Notes: generated from the letters alone by a model not told the origin. DNA of 64,000 bases from Streptomyces tardus (GCF_018101125.2 NZ_JAELVF020000004.1:496001-560000), one strand, 5' to 3'; positions 23,753 to 33,550 are shown, counted from the first letter of the stretch. Translations and numbers: made by a program.

Positions 23753-24994
23753 ATGAGCGAAGCCTCGACGAGCATGGCGCGATTGCTGGCGGCGGTGGAG
23801 CAGGCGCCGCCGGTCGACTCGGTGCTGGTGGTGGCCGGGTTGCTGGCCGAACAACTGCGTGCCACCGAAGTGTGCTTCCTGATCACCGACGTCGGGGGGA
23901 GCGTGGCCTGGCGGCTGCCGGCAGCGTGGGCCAACAGGCACACGGACGGCAACCCCGAGTCGTTGCGCGGAACGCTGTACGACGAGGTGATCCGCTCCCA
24001 GCAGCTGCGCGTCACGACCGAAGCGTCCCTCGGCGGCAGGGGGGAGGTGAGCCGGGCGGTGGCGCCGGTGACTGCCCGCGGCGACTCCATCGGGGTGCTG
24101 GAGTTGCTGATGCCCGGGAGGCCGAGCGTGCGGGACGAGCAGCACATCGCGCAGGCCGCTCACGCGCTGGCGTACGTGGTGACGAGCAATCGCCGCTTCA
24201 CCGACCTGTACGAATGGGGCCGCCGCAGCGTGACTCCCACCCTGGCCGCCGAGATCCAGCAGAACCTCCTGCCTCCCGTACTGACCGTGGAGGCGGGTCA
24301 GGCAACGGTCGCCGCAGCGCTGGAGCCGTCCGCCGAGGTCGCGGGGGACACCTACGACTTCAGTCTGGACGAGGGCACACTGCACGTGGCCGTCACCGAT
24401 GCCATGGGCCACAACGAGGACGCTGCCCTCCTCGCCACCCTGGTGACCGGCGCGCTGCGCCAGTCCCGCCGGTCCGGCGCCGCTTTGGCCGAGCAGGCCC
24501 GTGCCGCCCACCGGGCCCTCCTGGAGCACAGGCCGGACGCCACCGCCACCGGTCTGCTGCTGCGCCTCGACCTGACCACCGGCGGCGCACTCATGGTCAA
24601 CGCCGGCCACCCGTGGCCGCTGCGCTTGCGCAACGGCAGATCGCAGGAGATCGAGCCCGAGGTCGACCTTCCTTTCGGCTCCCCCTGGGGCGGCGAGTAC
24701 CGGACACAGGTGGTGGATCTGGAACCCGGCGATCGGCTGCTCCTGTTCACGGACGGCATGACCGAGCGCAACACCGAGGCTCTGGACCTGCCGGCTCTGC
24801 TGGAGCGAGATGCGCAGGTGCACCCCCGCGAAGCTGTCCGCTTCCTCGCCCGCGCACTGCGGGAGGCGACCGACGATCACATCATCGACGACGCCACCGT
24901 CGTCTGCCTGGACTACCACGGCCCCGGCTCCAGCCGGCGAGACAGCAGCACCGGCGTCGAGGAGAGGCAGGCGCCGGGCGGGCCCGGCGCCTGA
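23753..24994 (+). CDS. GAF-SpoIIE (PP2C-type) serine phosphatase
   Basis: A 413-residue cytoplasmic phosphatase starting behind AGGAGG. Residues about 1-155 form a GAF-like sensory domain; residues about 185-390 form the SpoIIE/PP2C domain, with metal-binding Asp in [23 protein letters not shown] and [15 protein letters not shown] and the terminal [10 protein letters not shown]. Streptomycetes have dozens of such RsbU-like enzymes, which dephosphorylate anti-sigma antagonists in partner-switching pathways. No kinase, antagonist or sigma gene is adjacent, so its pathway cannot be told. It ends in a short disordered tail whose DNA overlaps a hairpin. Confidence 0.9.
   Translation: MSEASTSMARLLAAVEQAPPVDSVLVVAGLLAEQLRATEVCFLITDVGGSVAWRLPAAWANRHTDGNPESLRGTLYDEVIRSQQLRVTTEASLGGRGEVSRAVAPVTARGDSIGVLELLMPGRPSVRDEQHIAQAAHALAYVVTSNRRFTDLYEWGRRSVTPTLAAEIQQNLLPPVLTVEAGQATVAAALEPSAEVAGDTYDFSLDEGTLHVAVTDAMGHNEDAALLATLVTGALRQSRRSGAALAEQARAAHRALLEHRPDATATGLLLRLDLTTGGALMVNAGHPWPLRLRNGRSQEIEPEVDLPFGSPWGGEYRTQVVDLEPGDRLLLFTDGMTERNTEALDLPALLERDAQVHPREAVRFLARALREATDDHIIDDATVVCLDYHGPGSSRRDSSTGVEERQAPGGPGA
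24967..24992 (+). terminator. terminator hairpin overlapping the PP2C stop codon
   Basis: A 12-bp self-complementary sequence (24967-24978 with 24981-24992) with a minimal loop covers the last codons of the phosphatase gene. No T-tract follows. Its place at the end of the gene suggests termination. Confidence 0.4.
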
Positions 24995-25127
24995 CGAGGT
25001 GCGCGGGCACTCGCGAGAGTTCCGCGCCGCTGCTCGGATCGACCTCCCGTCACGTCGGCCCACGAGGGCTCGGGCCGGCCCGAGCGCCGTCCTCCGCGAG
25101 GCTGCCGGCTCACGGAGACTCGCCGGC

Positions 25128-26237
25128 TCACGGCCGCTTGCCGACGCCGGTGGCGAACTCCCCCCAACGGCCACCGGGCGCGCGGGGAAGGAGCGGCGGT
25201 GTGGTTCCTCCAGCGCCCTCTCCGAGCCCTTCGAGCAGCTCGCCCACCGCCTCCGCGCCGCTGAACTGCGGGTGCCAGCCCAACTCTCGGGCGGCTCGGG
25301 CGGAGCTCATCAGGGGGAGCCGCAGCAGGGCGGAGAAGAGTTCCGGATCCGTCGGAACCAGTCGGAGCAGCCACGCCAGGCCCAGTGCCGCCCTGGCGGG
25401 GCGGACGGGGACGGGGATCGTTCGGGCGTCGAGCAGCAGGGCCAGTTCCCGGGCGCGTACGGTGCCCTCGCCGGCGAGGTTGAACGCGCCCCGGGCGCCC
25501 GCGTGCACCGCCCGTACGAAGGCATCTGCCACGTCGTCAGCGTGCACCGCCTGGAACCGCAGTCCCGGTATGTCCGGCACCACCGGTACGACTCCGCGGC
25601 GCACCAATCGGTTCGGCAACAGCGGTCCGGCGAACAGCCGCCGCTGTTCCATCGCCGCGGCGCGCTGGAAGATGAAGGAGGGCCGCATCCGGGCCACCCG
25701 GATCTCGGGATGCCGTGCGTCGAATCCGTCCAGAAGGCGCTCCACATAGGCCTTCTCGCGGCTGTAGGGGGCGGTCGGGCGTCCGTGGGTGGGCCACGAC
25801 TCGCTCACCGGCGGGTCCTGGCCCGAGGTCGGGCCGGCGGAGTAGGCGGCCACCGAGGAGGCGTACACGAGCTGCGGAACGCGGGCGGCGGCCACCGCCC
25901 GCAGAACCCGCTCGCTGCCGAGCACGTTCGCGGCCCAGGTGGTGTGCGGGTCGCGACTCGGCTGGATCAGCCAAGCGAGATGGATCACGGCGTCGACGCC
26001 CCGGAAGGCCGCGGTGAGCCGGCTTTCCGATTCCGCTCTGCCGAGGTCGGTGGTGACCCAGGTGGTCTTGGGCGGGGCGGTGTCCGGAGCGCGCCGGGAG
26101 AGTCCGACGATCGTGTCGATACGAGGGTCGGCGCCGAGCGCGTTCACCACCCGTGTCCCCACGTTGCCGCTCGCGCCGGTCACCGCGACCCGCAACCCGG
26201 CGGAGGAACTGTTCTGAGGTGAGGGGGTGTCGACCAT
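25128..26237 (-). CDS. NAD-dependent epimerase/dehydratase (extended SDR)
   Basis: A 369-residue extended short-chain dehydrogenase from ATG 26237 with AAGGAGG five bases upstream. The nucleotide-binding motif is VAVTGASGNVGTRVV (about 17-31), then AVIHLAW, catalytic Ser-Tyr-Lys in YASSVAAYSAG and APYSREKAYVE (YxxxK), and downstream FQAVHADDVADAFV. The C-terminal region carries ARELGWHPQFSGAEA, common in sugar-nucleotide epimerase relatives. It is monocistronic and its substrate is not evident; a nucleoside-diphosphate-sugar or a quinone/flavone-like carbonyl are both possible. Confidence 0.85.
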   Translation of the reverse strand: MVDTPSPQNSSSAGLRVAVTGASGNVGTRVVNALGADPRIDTIVGLSRRAPDTAPPKTTWVTTDLGRAESESRLTAAFRGVDAVIHLAWLIQPSRDPHTTWAANVLGSERVLRAVAAARVPQLVYASSVAAYSAGPTSGQDPPVSESWPTHGRPTAPYSREKAYVERLLDGFDARHPEIRVARMRPSFIFQRAAAMEQRRLFAGPLLPNRLVRRGVVPVVPDIPGLRFQAVHADDVADAFVRAVHAGARGAFNLAGEGTVRARELALLLDARTIPVPVRPARAALGLAWLLRLVPTDPELFSALLRLPLMSSARAARELGWHPQFSGAEAVGELLEGLGEGAGGTTPPLLPRAPGGRWGEFATGVGKRP

Positions 26238-26892
26238 GGGGCCTCCTTGTGACGGTGTTCTGAAAATTCGGGGCTCACGCGTCTGCCCTCGCCGAGCGAG
26301 AGGGTCCTGCCGAGGAGCGGCGGCACCTCTGCGGGATGTGACTTCCTCGCGAGTACGTGCTGACACGTGCCGCACGCCGGCGCTGGCAGCAGGGGGCGTC
26401 GCGGGTGGGCGCCGTACCGGGCCGGTCGCAGCCTTGGATGCCCGGGCGTCATATGGACGTCCGGGGTCACGGCGCCGCGGACGCTCCTCGAGCTGGCGGC
26501 TCGGACGTACCCCGTCGGTTGGTGAACGTGCACCCGCCGCGTCCGGGCGCCGTGACGGGAGTCGGCGTCCTCGGTGTTTCTCCCCTCCACGGTGCCACCT
26601 CTGTTCTGTGCGCACCTCCCGACCACCATTGGTGGGCCGTGCGCGGCCGGGTTCTCGTCGCGGGGCGGTGATGTGCAGCGGGCAGGGGTTGGCGATGCCC
26701 TGGCCCGCCCGATCCGTGGCTCACCTCCGTGTCGGGGGCGTCGGCGTCGGAGGACGGCGGCAGGCAAGGGACCGTCGGTCGCGGCGGGCGGCGTCGGGGG
26801 TGACGGCGTGCCCGGCCAACTGGCCGGTGCGCCGGGGCGGTTCGGAGGTTTGCCCGGTTCTGGTCATGGGTGCGCTCGGTAGCATGCCGAGC
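26238..26892. other. 655-bp divergent intergenic region, nothing recognised
   Basis: It must hold the promoters of the epimerase and the VOC gene. Frames open here lack ribosome binding sites and family features. A GC-rich imperfect inverted repeat (CCCTCGC...GCGAGAGG) lies near 26285-26302. Nothing more can be supported. Confidence 0.4.
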
Positions 26893-27330
26893 ATGGCCAT
26901 CAGACTTGAGAATGTCGGTATCGCGGTGCGAGACATCGAAGCCGCGATCTCCTTCTTCACCGATCTCGGTCTCGAGGTCGTCGGCCGGGACACCGTCAGC
27001 GGCGAATGGGCCGACACCGCTGTCGGGCTCGACGGCAATCACGCGAAGATCGCGATGCTTCGTACGCCGGACGGCCACGGCGTTCTGGAGCTCTTCGAGT
27101 ACATCCACCCCGAAGCCGTCGAGACGGAGCCCACGCGGCCCCACGAGATCGGCATGCACCGCGTCGCCTTCTCCGTCGACGACATCGACGAGGCGCTGGA
27201 GATCGCGGCAGGGCACGGATGTCGCCCGCTTCGAGGGGTGGCGAACTACGAGGAGGTGTACCGGCTCGCGTACGTCCGCGGACCCAGCGGGATCATCGTG
27301 ATGCTCGCCGAGAACCTCGGGCGGAGCTGA
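26893..27330 (+). CDS. VOC (glyoxalase/dioxygenase) superfamily protein
   Basis: A 145-residue single protein with two beta-alpha-beta-beta-beta repeats: RLENVGIAVRDIEAAISFFT at the N terminus and GMHRVAFSVDDIDEALEIAA in the middle, followed by YVRGPSGIIVMLAENLG. The candidate metal ligands (Glu in LELFEYI, His in MHRVAF, Glu near the end) fit a glyoxalase I-like or methylmalonyl-CoA-epimerase-like enzyme. ATG 26893 gives the usual start; in-frame ATGs at 26884 and 26869 are possible and none has a good ribosome binding site. The substrate is unknown. Confidence 0.82.
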   Translation: MAIRLENVGIAVRDIEAAISFFTDLGLEVVGRDTVSGEWADTAVGLDGNHAKIAMLRTPDGHGVLELFEYIHPEAVETEPTRPHEIGMHRVAFSVDDIDEALEIAAGHGCRPLRGVANYEEVYRLAYVRGPSGIIVMLAENLGRS

Positions 27331-28232
27331 CCGCTCGCCGCCTGCCTGCCTCCTGCCTGCGCGAGGGACGTGCCCGAGACGGGTGGCGTCACGGCTCGGT
27401 GCGAGCGGCGGGGGGCTTTCGGGTGGCCGCCCGCCCGTTCCCGACTCCCCGAGACCTGCGCGCTCCCGGGCGTACGGGATTCGGAGTGCCGTGCGGGTGG
27501 ACGCGGCAGGTTCGAGCGGGCCCGGCGGATCGGTGACCGCGGCGGGCAGGTCCGGCCGGAGTCCGGCTGCGCGACCGGCAGCGCTCCGCCCCTCCGCGGT
27601 GGTGTGGACGAGGCCTCCGGCGCTGTCGGCCGGGGCTCCGCTTGTGCGGCGGAAGTGTTGGCGCGTTGAGGCCCGAGGGAGGGTGGACCAACTCCGGTTC
27701 GGGGCGCGTCGATTCGGGCATGTCGGGACCGTGGGGCGCCGAAGCGTTGTCGAACCGTTGCCTGTGGCGCGACGGGCCCGGGGCGTCGCTCGGGGTGTGC
27801 CGGTGTGCGTCTTGTGCCCGGGCGGGCGGGTCGGTGCCCGCCTCGCGGGCAGGGAACGGGCGGCTGCGGATGGCTGAACGGGCGCTTCGCTGGAAGGGGT
27901 GTCGGATCGGGAGACCCTTGTCAGCGCTGGGTTTCTGCGGTTCGCGGCATTACTTGCTCGTACGGAAACGGGCACACTCGGGCATGATCGATCTCACTGT
28001 GTGTCTGGTGACGCCCGTCACTGCACGGTAAAACTCTGAGGCAAGGAGCCCGAACGGGCACGAACGGTCGAACGCGGCCCGTACGTGCCCCACCCGGCGA
28101 CCGGCCGTACCGCGCACAGCGCCGGGCAGCGGCGGTCGCGGGCCGGTTGGGCGGTCGGACGGCGTCAGCACGCGGACCGGCCGAGCGACCGGCGGGCGCA
28201 ACGAAAGTCGCGAAGAAAAACCGAGGTGGCCG
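27331..28232. other. 900-bp intergenic region upstream of the DeoR gene
   Basis: Several frames stay open because of GC content, but none has a ribosome binding site or a recognisable product. A small palindrome GTGAC-GCCC-GTCAC lies at 28008-28021, and an AACGAAAGTCGCGAAGAAA stretch at 28199-28217 could be a DeoR-type site. Both are suggestions only. Confidence 0.35.
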
Positions 28233-28994
28233 GTGAGCGCGGAGGACAGACAGCGGGCGATCGTTGCCGCTGCACGCAGCGCCGGCTCAGTGGACGTCGG
28301 CGAGCTGGCGACCGAGCTGGGCGTCGCGAAGGAGACGGTCCGCCGCGATCTGCGGCTGCTGGAGGACCACGGGCTGGTACGCCGCACCCACGGCGGCGCC
28401 TACCCGGTGGAGAGTGCCGGATTCGAGACGACCCTCGCTTTCCGCACCACCATGAACGTCCCGGAGAAGCGCCGGATCGCCAGTGCCGCGGCCGGACTAC
28501 TCGGCGATGCGGAGACCGTCTACATCGACGAGGGGTACACGCCCCAACTGATCGCCGAGGAACTGCCCGTCGGGCGCCCGCTGACCATCGTGACGACCTC
28601 GCTGGCGACGGCGGGCGTGCTCGCCGAGCGCGAGGAGTGCACTGTGCTGCTGCTCGGCGGTCGGGTGCGCGGCGGAACGTTGGCCACTGTCGAGCACTGG
28701 GCGGTGCGGATGCTCTCCGGCTTCGTCATCGACCTTGCCTTCCTCGGGGCCAACGGCATCTCCCGCGAACTGGGTCTGACCACTCCGGACCCGGCCGTCG
28801 GCGAGGTCAAGGCCCAGGCGATCAAGGTCTCCCGGCGCCGGGTCCTGGTCGGGATGCACACCAAGTTCGCCGCGGTGAGCTTCGCGAGGTTCGCGGAGGT
28901 CTCCGACTTCGAGGCGATCGTCACCAGCAGCGGCCTGTCCACCGCCGAGGCGCAGCGCTACTCCCTGCTGGGACCGCAGGTCATCCGAGTCTGA
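28233..28994 (+). CDS. DeoR-family transcriptional regulator of the polyol operon
   Basis: A 253-residue regulator starting at GTG 28233 with GAGGTG four bases upstream. The N-terminal winged helix is DVGELATELGVAKETVRRDL followed by EDHGLVRRTHGGAYP (about 20-58), the diagnostic DeoR signature. The C-terminal DeoRC sugar-phosphate-sensing domain includes IYIDEGYTPQLIAEEL-like and FLGANGISRELGLTTPD motifs. It lies directly upstream of, and in the same direction as, a sugar/polyol ABC importer and dehydrogenase, so repression of that operon relieved by a phosphorylated sugar is the natural inference. A hairpin follows its stop. Confidence 0.9.
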   Translation: MSAEDRQRAIVAAARSAGSVDVGELATELGVAKETVRRDLRLLEDHGLVRRTHGGAYPVESAGFETTLAFRTTMNVPEKRRIASAAAGLLGDAETVYIDEGYTPQLIAEELPVGRPLTIVTTSLATAGVLAEREECTVLLLGGRVRGGTLATVEHWAVRMLSGFVIDLAFLGANGISRELGLTTPDPAVGEVKAQAIKVSRRRVLVGMHTKFAAVSFARFAEVSDFEAIVTSSGLSTAEAQRYSLLGPQVIRV

Positions 28995-29052
28995 ACCGGC
29001 CGGACGTCCGGGCCGCACCACCCCTCCGCGGCCCGGCGGACGTCCGACCGGT
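28995..29052 (+). terminator. terminator after the DeoR gene
   Basis: A long GC-rich hairpin begins one base after the stop. Arms 28995-29016 and 29028-29052 pair over about 21 bp with a 3-nt bulge and one mismatch, and the loop is 11 nt. It would separate DeoR transcription from the transporter operon, implying a separate promoter in 29053-29262. Confidence 0.6.
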
Positions 29053-29164
29053 GAGCGCCCGGGCACCTCGTGCCGCAGATCCGGTGCGCCGGCACCCCAC
29101 GCGCCGGCGACGTCCGCGCCGGACACCGCACCATCCGTACGAGAAGGCGTACCCGCAGTTTCAC

Positions 29165-29236
29165 GACGACCCGTCCGGACGAGACCGGGTCGTCGGTCCG
29201 ACTCCCCAGCCGGCAGACGGCGTTGTTCCGTCTGCC
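29165..29236. promoter_or_regulatory. two inverted repeats in the transporter operon leader
   Basis: GACGACCC (29165-29172) pairs with GGGTCGTC (29187-29194), and GGCAGACGG (29212-29220) pairs with CCGTCTGCC (29228-29236) across a 7-nt loop. The second ends 26 bp before the ATG of the binding-protein gene. They are candidates for the DeoR operator or a leader hairpin. Confidence 0.45.
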
Positions 29237-29262
29237 TGAGAGAAATGTGAACGGAGCTCTCG

Positions 29263-30627
29263 ATGCGCAGTCAGAGCCGACATCGCAACCGCGCAGCACT
29301 CGCCCTCCTGACCGCCGGTGGGCTTGTGGTCGTCAGCGGCTGTGCGGGCGCGGGAGACCTGTTGGGCGGTGGTGGTGACACGATCAACGTGCTGATGGTC
29401 AACAACCCGCAGATGACCGACCTTCAGAAACTCACCGCCAAGCACTTCACGAAGAAGACCGGCATCAAGGTGCAGTTCACCGTGCTGCCGGAGAACGACG
29501 TGCGGGACAAGATCGGGCAGGACTTCGCCAACCAGGCGGGCCAGTACGACGTCGCGACGATCAGCAACTACGAGACGCCGATCTACGCCCGCAACGGCTG
29601 GCTGCACGAGCTGGACCCGTATCTGGGCAAGGACAAGAAGTACGACGAGAAGGACGTCCTCGATCCGATGCGCCAGTCCCTCACGGGGGACGACGGGAAG
29701 ATGTACGCGCAGCCGTTCTACGGCGAGTCGTCGTTCCTCATGTACCGCAAGGACATCTTCGAGAAGGCCGGCCTGGAGATGCCGGACAAGCCCACCTGGA
29801 AGCAGGTCGCCGGTCTGGCGGCGGAGGTGGACGGCGAGCAGAAGGGCATGAAGGGCATCTGCCTGCGCGGGCTGCCCGGTTGGGGCGAGCTGACGGCGCC
29901 GCTGACGACGGTGGTCAACACCTTCGGCGGCACCTGGTTCGACGAGAACTGGGAGGCGCAGCTGACCTCGCCGGAGTTCACCAGGGCGACCGAGTTCTAC
30001 GTCGACCTGCTGCGCAAGCACGGTCAGGCCGGCGCCGCGCAGTCCGGCTACGCCGAGTGCCTCAACAACATGACGCAGGGCAAGAGCGCGATGTGGTACG
30101 ACGCGACCGCCGGCGCCGGTTCGCTGGAGGACGGCAAGTCCCCGGTCAAGGGCAAGATCGGTTATGTTCCCGCGCCGGTGGAGAAGACCGAGAGCTCGGG
30201 CTGGCTCTACACCTGGGCCTGGGCCATGCAGAAGGCGTCGAACAACAGCGACAAGGCGTGGAAGTTCATCTCCTGGGCGTCCAGCAAGGAGTACGAGGAG
30301 CTGGTCGGCAAGGAGCGCGGCTGGGCCAACGTACCGGCCGGCAAGCGTGCTTCGACGTATCGGAACGAGGAGTACAAGAAGGCCGCGGACGGGTTCTCCG
30401 AGGTGACCTTCCAGGCCATCAACCAGGCCAAACCGCGTGAGCCCGGAGTCCAGAAGCGTCCCGCCCCCGGCATCCAGTTCGTCGGAATCCCGGAGTTCAC
30501 GGATCTGGGCACCAAGGTCTCGCAGGAGATCAGCGCGGCCATAGCCGGCCGGCAGTCCGTCGCCAGTGCGCTGAAGAAGTCGCAGGAGCTGGCCGACAAG
30601 GTGGGCAAGGAGTACCAGAACCGATGA
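29263..30627 (+). CDS. sugar/polyol ABC transporter substrate-binding lipoprotein
   Basis: A 454-residue extracytoplasmic family 1 binding protein. ATG 29263 follows ACGGAG. The signal peptide ends in a lipobox, LVVVSGC, with the lipidated Cys near residue 27. The mature protein starts with GGDTINVLMVNNPQMTDLQK and shows the typical DGKMYAQPFYGESSFLMYRK and GYAECLNNMTQGKSAMWYD features of the sorbitol/mannitol (SmoE-like) group. It captures the substrate outside the cell and delivers it to the two permeases downstream, whose genes overlap it by 4 bp. The operon lacks its own ATPase gene; a shared multitask ATPase such as MsiK is the usual streptomycete solution. Confidence 0.92.
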   Translation: MRSQSRHRNRAALALLTAGGLVVVSGCAGAGDLLGGGGDTINVLMVNNPQMTDLQKLTAKHFTKKTGIKVQFTVLPENDVRDKIGQDFANQAGQYDVATISNYETPIYARNGWLHELDPYLGKDKKYDEKDVLDPMRQSLTGDDGKMYAQPFYGESSFLMYRKDIFEKAGLEMPDKPTWKQVAGLAAEVDGEQKGMKGICLRGLPGWGELTAPLTTVVNTFGGTWFDENWEAQLTSPEFTRATEFYVDLLRKHGQAGAAQSGYAECLNNMTQGKSAMWYDATAGAGSLEDGKSPVKGKIGYVPAPVEKTESSGWLYTWAWAMQKASNNSDKAWKFISWASSKEYEELVGKERGWANVPAGKRASTYRNEEYKKAADGFSEVTFQAINQAKPREPGVQKRPAPGIQFVGIPEFTDLGTKVSQEISAAIAGRQSVASALKKSQELADKVGKEYQNR

Positions 30628-31625
30628 CAGCCACATCCACCTCCACCGAGGCCACCGATCCGGCACCCGAGTCGCCTCCGGGCGGCGGGAGTTCGGGACG
30701 CGGCCGCAAGAGCGCCGAGGGCGGGGGAGCCCGCCGGCTCAGCCGCTGGTCGACCAGGGCACCGCTGCTGCCCGCGCTGGTGTTCCTGATCGTGATGACC
30801 CAGCTGCCGTTCGTGGCGACGCTGGTCATCTCGCTCTTCGACTGGAACTCGCTCTATCCCGACGCCCGCGAGTTCAGCGGACTCGGCAACTACGGCACGG
30901 TGCTGAGCGACGAGGCCATGCGCGGCTCGGTCCTCAACACGGTGCTGCTCACCGCGACCGTCGTCATCGTCTCGCTGGCCCTCGGCCTGGCGATCGCGCT
31001 GCTGCTGGACCGCAAGTTCCGCGGCCGGGGCCTGGTGCGCACGATGATGATCGCGCCCTTCCTGATCGTCCCGGTCGCCGCGGCGCTGCTGTGGAAGCAC
31101 GTGCTGTACAACCCGGAGTACGGGCTGTTCAACGGCGCCATCAACTGGCTGGCCTCGCTGGTCGGGGTCGAGGATCCGGTACAGCCCGACTGGGTCTCGG
31201 AAATGCCGCTGGTGGCGGTGCAGGCCTCGCTGATCTGGCAGTGGACGCCGTTCATGATGCTGATCCTGCTGGCCGGCCTCCAGAGCCGACCGCTGGACGT
31301 CATCGAGGCGGCCCGCATCGACGGCGCGAGCAACTGGCAGATCTTTCGCTACATCACCCTGCCGCATCTGCGCCGCTACCTGGAGCTCGGCGGACTGCTC
31401 GGCTCGATCTACGTCGTGCAGAACTTCGACGCCGTCTACACCATCACCCGCGGTGGCCTGGACACCGCGAACCTGCCCTACACCATCTACGAGACCTTCT
31501 ACCAGGCGCACGAGTACGGACTGGCCTCCGCGGCGGGCGTACTGGTCGTCATCGGTTCGATCATCCTCGCCACCTTCGCGCTGCGAGTGGTTTCGTCCCT
31601 GTTCAGTGAGGAGGCGTCCCGGTGA
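30624..31625 (+). CDS. sugar/polyol ABC transporter permease (first)
   Basis: A 333-residue inner-membrane permease of the MalF/SmoF type; its ATG overlaps the previous stop. A proline/serine-rich head of about 40 residues precedes six membrane helices, and the EAA loop is EAARIDGASNWQIFRYITLP (about 229-248), which contacts the ATPase. It forms the transport channel with the next gene product. Confidence 0.92.
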   Translation: MTATSTSTEATDPAPESPPGGGSSGRGRKSAEGGGARRLSRWSTRAPLLPALVFLIVMTQLPFVATLVISLFDWNSLYPDAREFSGLGNYGTVLSDEAMRGSVLNTVLLTATVVIVSLALGLAIALLLDRKFRGRGLVRTMMIAPFLIVPVAAALLWKHVLYNPEYGLFNGAINWLASLVGVEDPVQPDWVSEMPLVAVQASLIWQWTPFMMLILLAGLQSRPLDVIEAARIDGASNWQIFRYITLPHLRRYLELGGLLGSIYVVQNFDAVYTITRGGLDTANLPYTIYETFYQAHEYGLASAAGVLVVIGSIILATFALRVVSSLFSEEASR

Positions 31626-32518
31626 TGAGTACCGCGACAGTCACCCGTAAACCTCGCGGCGCGGACAAGGTCCGCCCCGACCTCCGGACCCGGTCCCAGC
31701 GCAGGCGCAACGCGGCGCTCGGTCTGCTGGCCTGGGCCGTGGCCCTGATGTTCTTCCTGCCCGTGGCGTGGATGGTGCTGACCTCCTTCCACGCCGAGGC
31801 GGACGCCGCGACCAACCCGCCCTCGCTGACCGCCCCGTTGACCCTGGACAGCTACCGGGAGTTCTTCGGCGCGGGCGGCGGTGCCAGCCCCTGGCCGCCG
31901 CTGCTGAACTCGGTCGGCGCCTCGCTCATCTCCACCGCCCTGGTGCTGCTGCTGGCCATCCCGGCGGCGTACGCGCTGGCGATCCGTCCGGTGGAGAAGT
32001 GGCGCGACGTCCTGTTCTTCTTCCTGTCCACCAAGATGCTGCCGGTGGTCGCCGGTCTGCTGCCGATCTACCTCTTCGCCCGCAACGCCGGGATGCTGGA
32101 CAACATCTGGCTGCTCATCCTGCTCTACACCTCGATGAACCTGCCGATCGCGGTGTGGATGACGCACTCCTTCCTCGCGGAGGTGCCGGTGTCGCTGATC
32201 GAGGCCGCGCAGCTGGACGGTGCCAAGCTGTGGACGATCCTGCTCCGGGTCATCGCGCCCATCGCCGGCCCTGGCATCGCTGCGACGGCGCTGATCTGCT
32301 TCATCTTCAGCTGGAACGAGATGCTGTTCGCGCGGGTGCTGACCGGTGTCACCGCCCAGACCGCGCCGGCCTTCCTGACGATGTTCATCACCAGTCAGGG
32401 GCTCTTCCTCGCGCAGCTGTGCGCAGCCTCGTTCATCATCTCCCTGCCGGTGCTCGCCGCGGGGTTCGCCGCCCAGGACAAGCTGGTCCAGGGCCTGTCG
32501 CTTGGAGCCGTGAAATGA
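31622..32518 (+). CDS. sugar/polyol ABC transporter permease (second)
   Basis: A 298-residue MalG/SmoG-type permease with six membrane helices. The EAA loop is EAAQLDGAKLWTILLRVIAP (about 194-213). The start is GTG 31622, overlapping the previous stop, or ATG 31625; GAGGAGG lies 8-11 bases upstream of both. It pairs with the preceding permease. Confidence 0.92.
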   Translation: MMSTATVTRKPRGADKVRPDLRTRSQRRRNAALGLLAWAVALMFFLPVAWMVLTSFHAEADAATNPPSLTAPLTLDSYREFFGAGGGASPWPPLLNSVGASLISTALVLLLAIPAAYALAIRPVEKWRDVLFFFLSTKMLPVVAGLLPIYLFARNAGMLDNIWLLILLYTSMNLPIAVWMTHSFLAEVPVSLIEAAQLDGAKLWTILLRVIAPIAGPGIAATALICFIFSWNEMLFARVLTGVTAQTAPAFLTMFITSQGLFLAQLCAASFIISLPVLAAGFAAQDKLVQGLSLGAVK

Positions 32519-33504
32519 AAGCCGCCCTCATCGAAGCCCCTGGCGTCGTCACCGTCACCGAGGTGCCCGACCCGACGCCCGGTCCGAGAGAGGTGGTCGT
32601 CAAGGTCGCCTCCTGCGGGCTGTGCGGGACCGATCTCCACATCATGGAGGGCGAGTTCGCGCCGACCCTGCCGGTCGTACCGGGCCACGAGTTCGCCGGC
32701 GAGGTCGCGGCGGTCGGCACCGGGGTGACCGAGCTGGCGGTCGGCGACCGGGTCGCGGTGGACCCCTCGCTGTACTGCCACGAGTGCCGCTACTGCCGTG
32801 AGGGCCACAACAACCTCTGCGACCGCTGGAACGCCATCGGCGTGACCACCGCGGGCGGGGCGGCCGAGTACGCCGTCGCGCCGGTGGCCAACTGCGTGCG
32901 CCTGCCCGACCACGTCGGCCTCCAGGACGCCGCGCTGATCGAGCCGCTCTCCTGCGCGGTGCGCGGCTACGACATCCTGTCGGCCAAGATGGCCTCCAAG
33001 GTGCTGATCTACGGATCGGGAACCATGGGCCTGATGATGCTGGAGCTGGCCAAGCGCACCGGCGCGGCCTCGGTCGAGATGGTCGACATCAACGCCGAAC
33101 GCCTCACCACCGCCGAGAAGTTGGGGTGCAGCGCCAGCGCGACCAGCGCAGACGAGCTGGACCGGCCCAACGGCTGGGACATCGTCATCGACGCCACCGG
33201 CAACGCCAAGGCCATCCAGGACGGTCTCGGCCGAGTGGCGAAGGCGGGCACCTTCCTCCAGTTCGGTGTCTCCGACTACGCCACGACCGCCACCATCGAG
33301 CCGTACAAGATCTACAACCAGGAGATCACCATCACCGGCTCGATGGCGGTCCTGCACAGCTACGAGCGGGCGGCCGAGCTGTTCGCGACCGGGGTCATCG
33401 ACCCGAAGGTCTTCATCAGCGACCGCATTCCGCTGGCCGAGTACCCGCGGGCGATCGACCAGTTCAAGGCCGGTATCGGCCGCAAGGTGCTGGTGGTGCC
33501 GTGA
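32515..33504 (+). CDS. zinc-dependent polyol/alcohol dehydrogenase
   Basis: A 329-residue medium-chain dehydrogenase; ATG 32515 overlaps the permease stop. The catalytic zinc ligands are Cys in SCGLCGTDLHIME (about 37), the His in VPGHEFAGEVAAVG, and the following Glu. The structural zinc cysteines are in CHECRYCREGHNNLC (four Cys). The NAD-binding motif is VLIYGSGTMGLMMLEL. This is the sorbitol/arabitol dehydrogenase subgroup. As the last gene of the importer operon it probably oxidises the imported polyol to a ketose. The following terminator closes the unit. Confidence 0.9.
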   Translation: MKAALIEAPGVVTVTEVPDPTPGPREVVVKVASCGLCGTDLHIMEGEFAPTLPVVPGHEFAGEVAAVGTGVTELAVGDRVAVDPSLYCHECRYCREGHNNLCDRWNAIGVTTAGGAAEYAVAPVANCVRLPDHVGLQDAALIEPLSCAVRGYDILSAKMASKVLIYGSGTMGLMMLELAKRTGAASVEMVDINAERLTTAEKLGCSASATSADELDRPNGWDIVIDATGNAKAIQDGLGRVAKAGTFLQFGVSDYATTATIEPYKIYNQEITITGSMAVLHSYERAAELFATGVIDPKVFISDRIPLAEYPRAIDQFKAGIGRKVLVVP

Positions 33505-33550
33505 ACCGTCGCCGCCCTGCCGCAGGGTGGGCAGCGAGCAGGTGAACGGG

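Noticed and set aside
27383-27877. Plus-strand frame of 164 codons in the gap before the DeoR gene
   Set aside because: It is Arg/Ala/Gly-rich low-complexity with no ribosome binding site, no family, and an equally open frame on the other strand.
27984-28031. Fifteen-codon ORF (MIDLTVCLVTPVTAR) ahead of the DeoR gene, possible leader peptide
   Set aside because: There is no ribosome binding site, no attenuator structure, and the DeoR start is 200 bp away.
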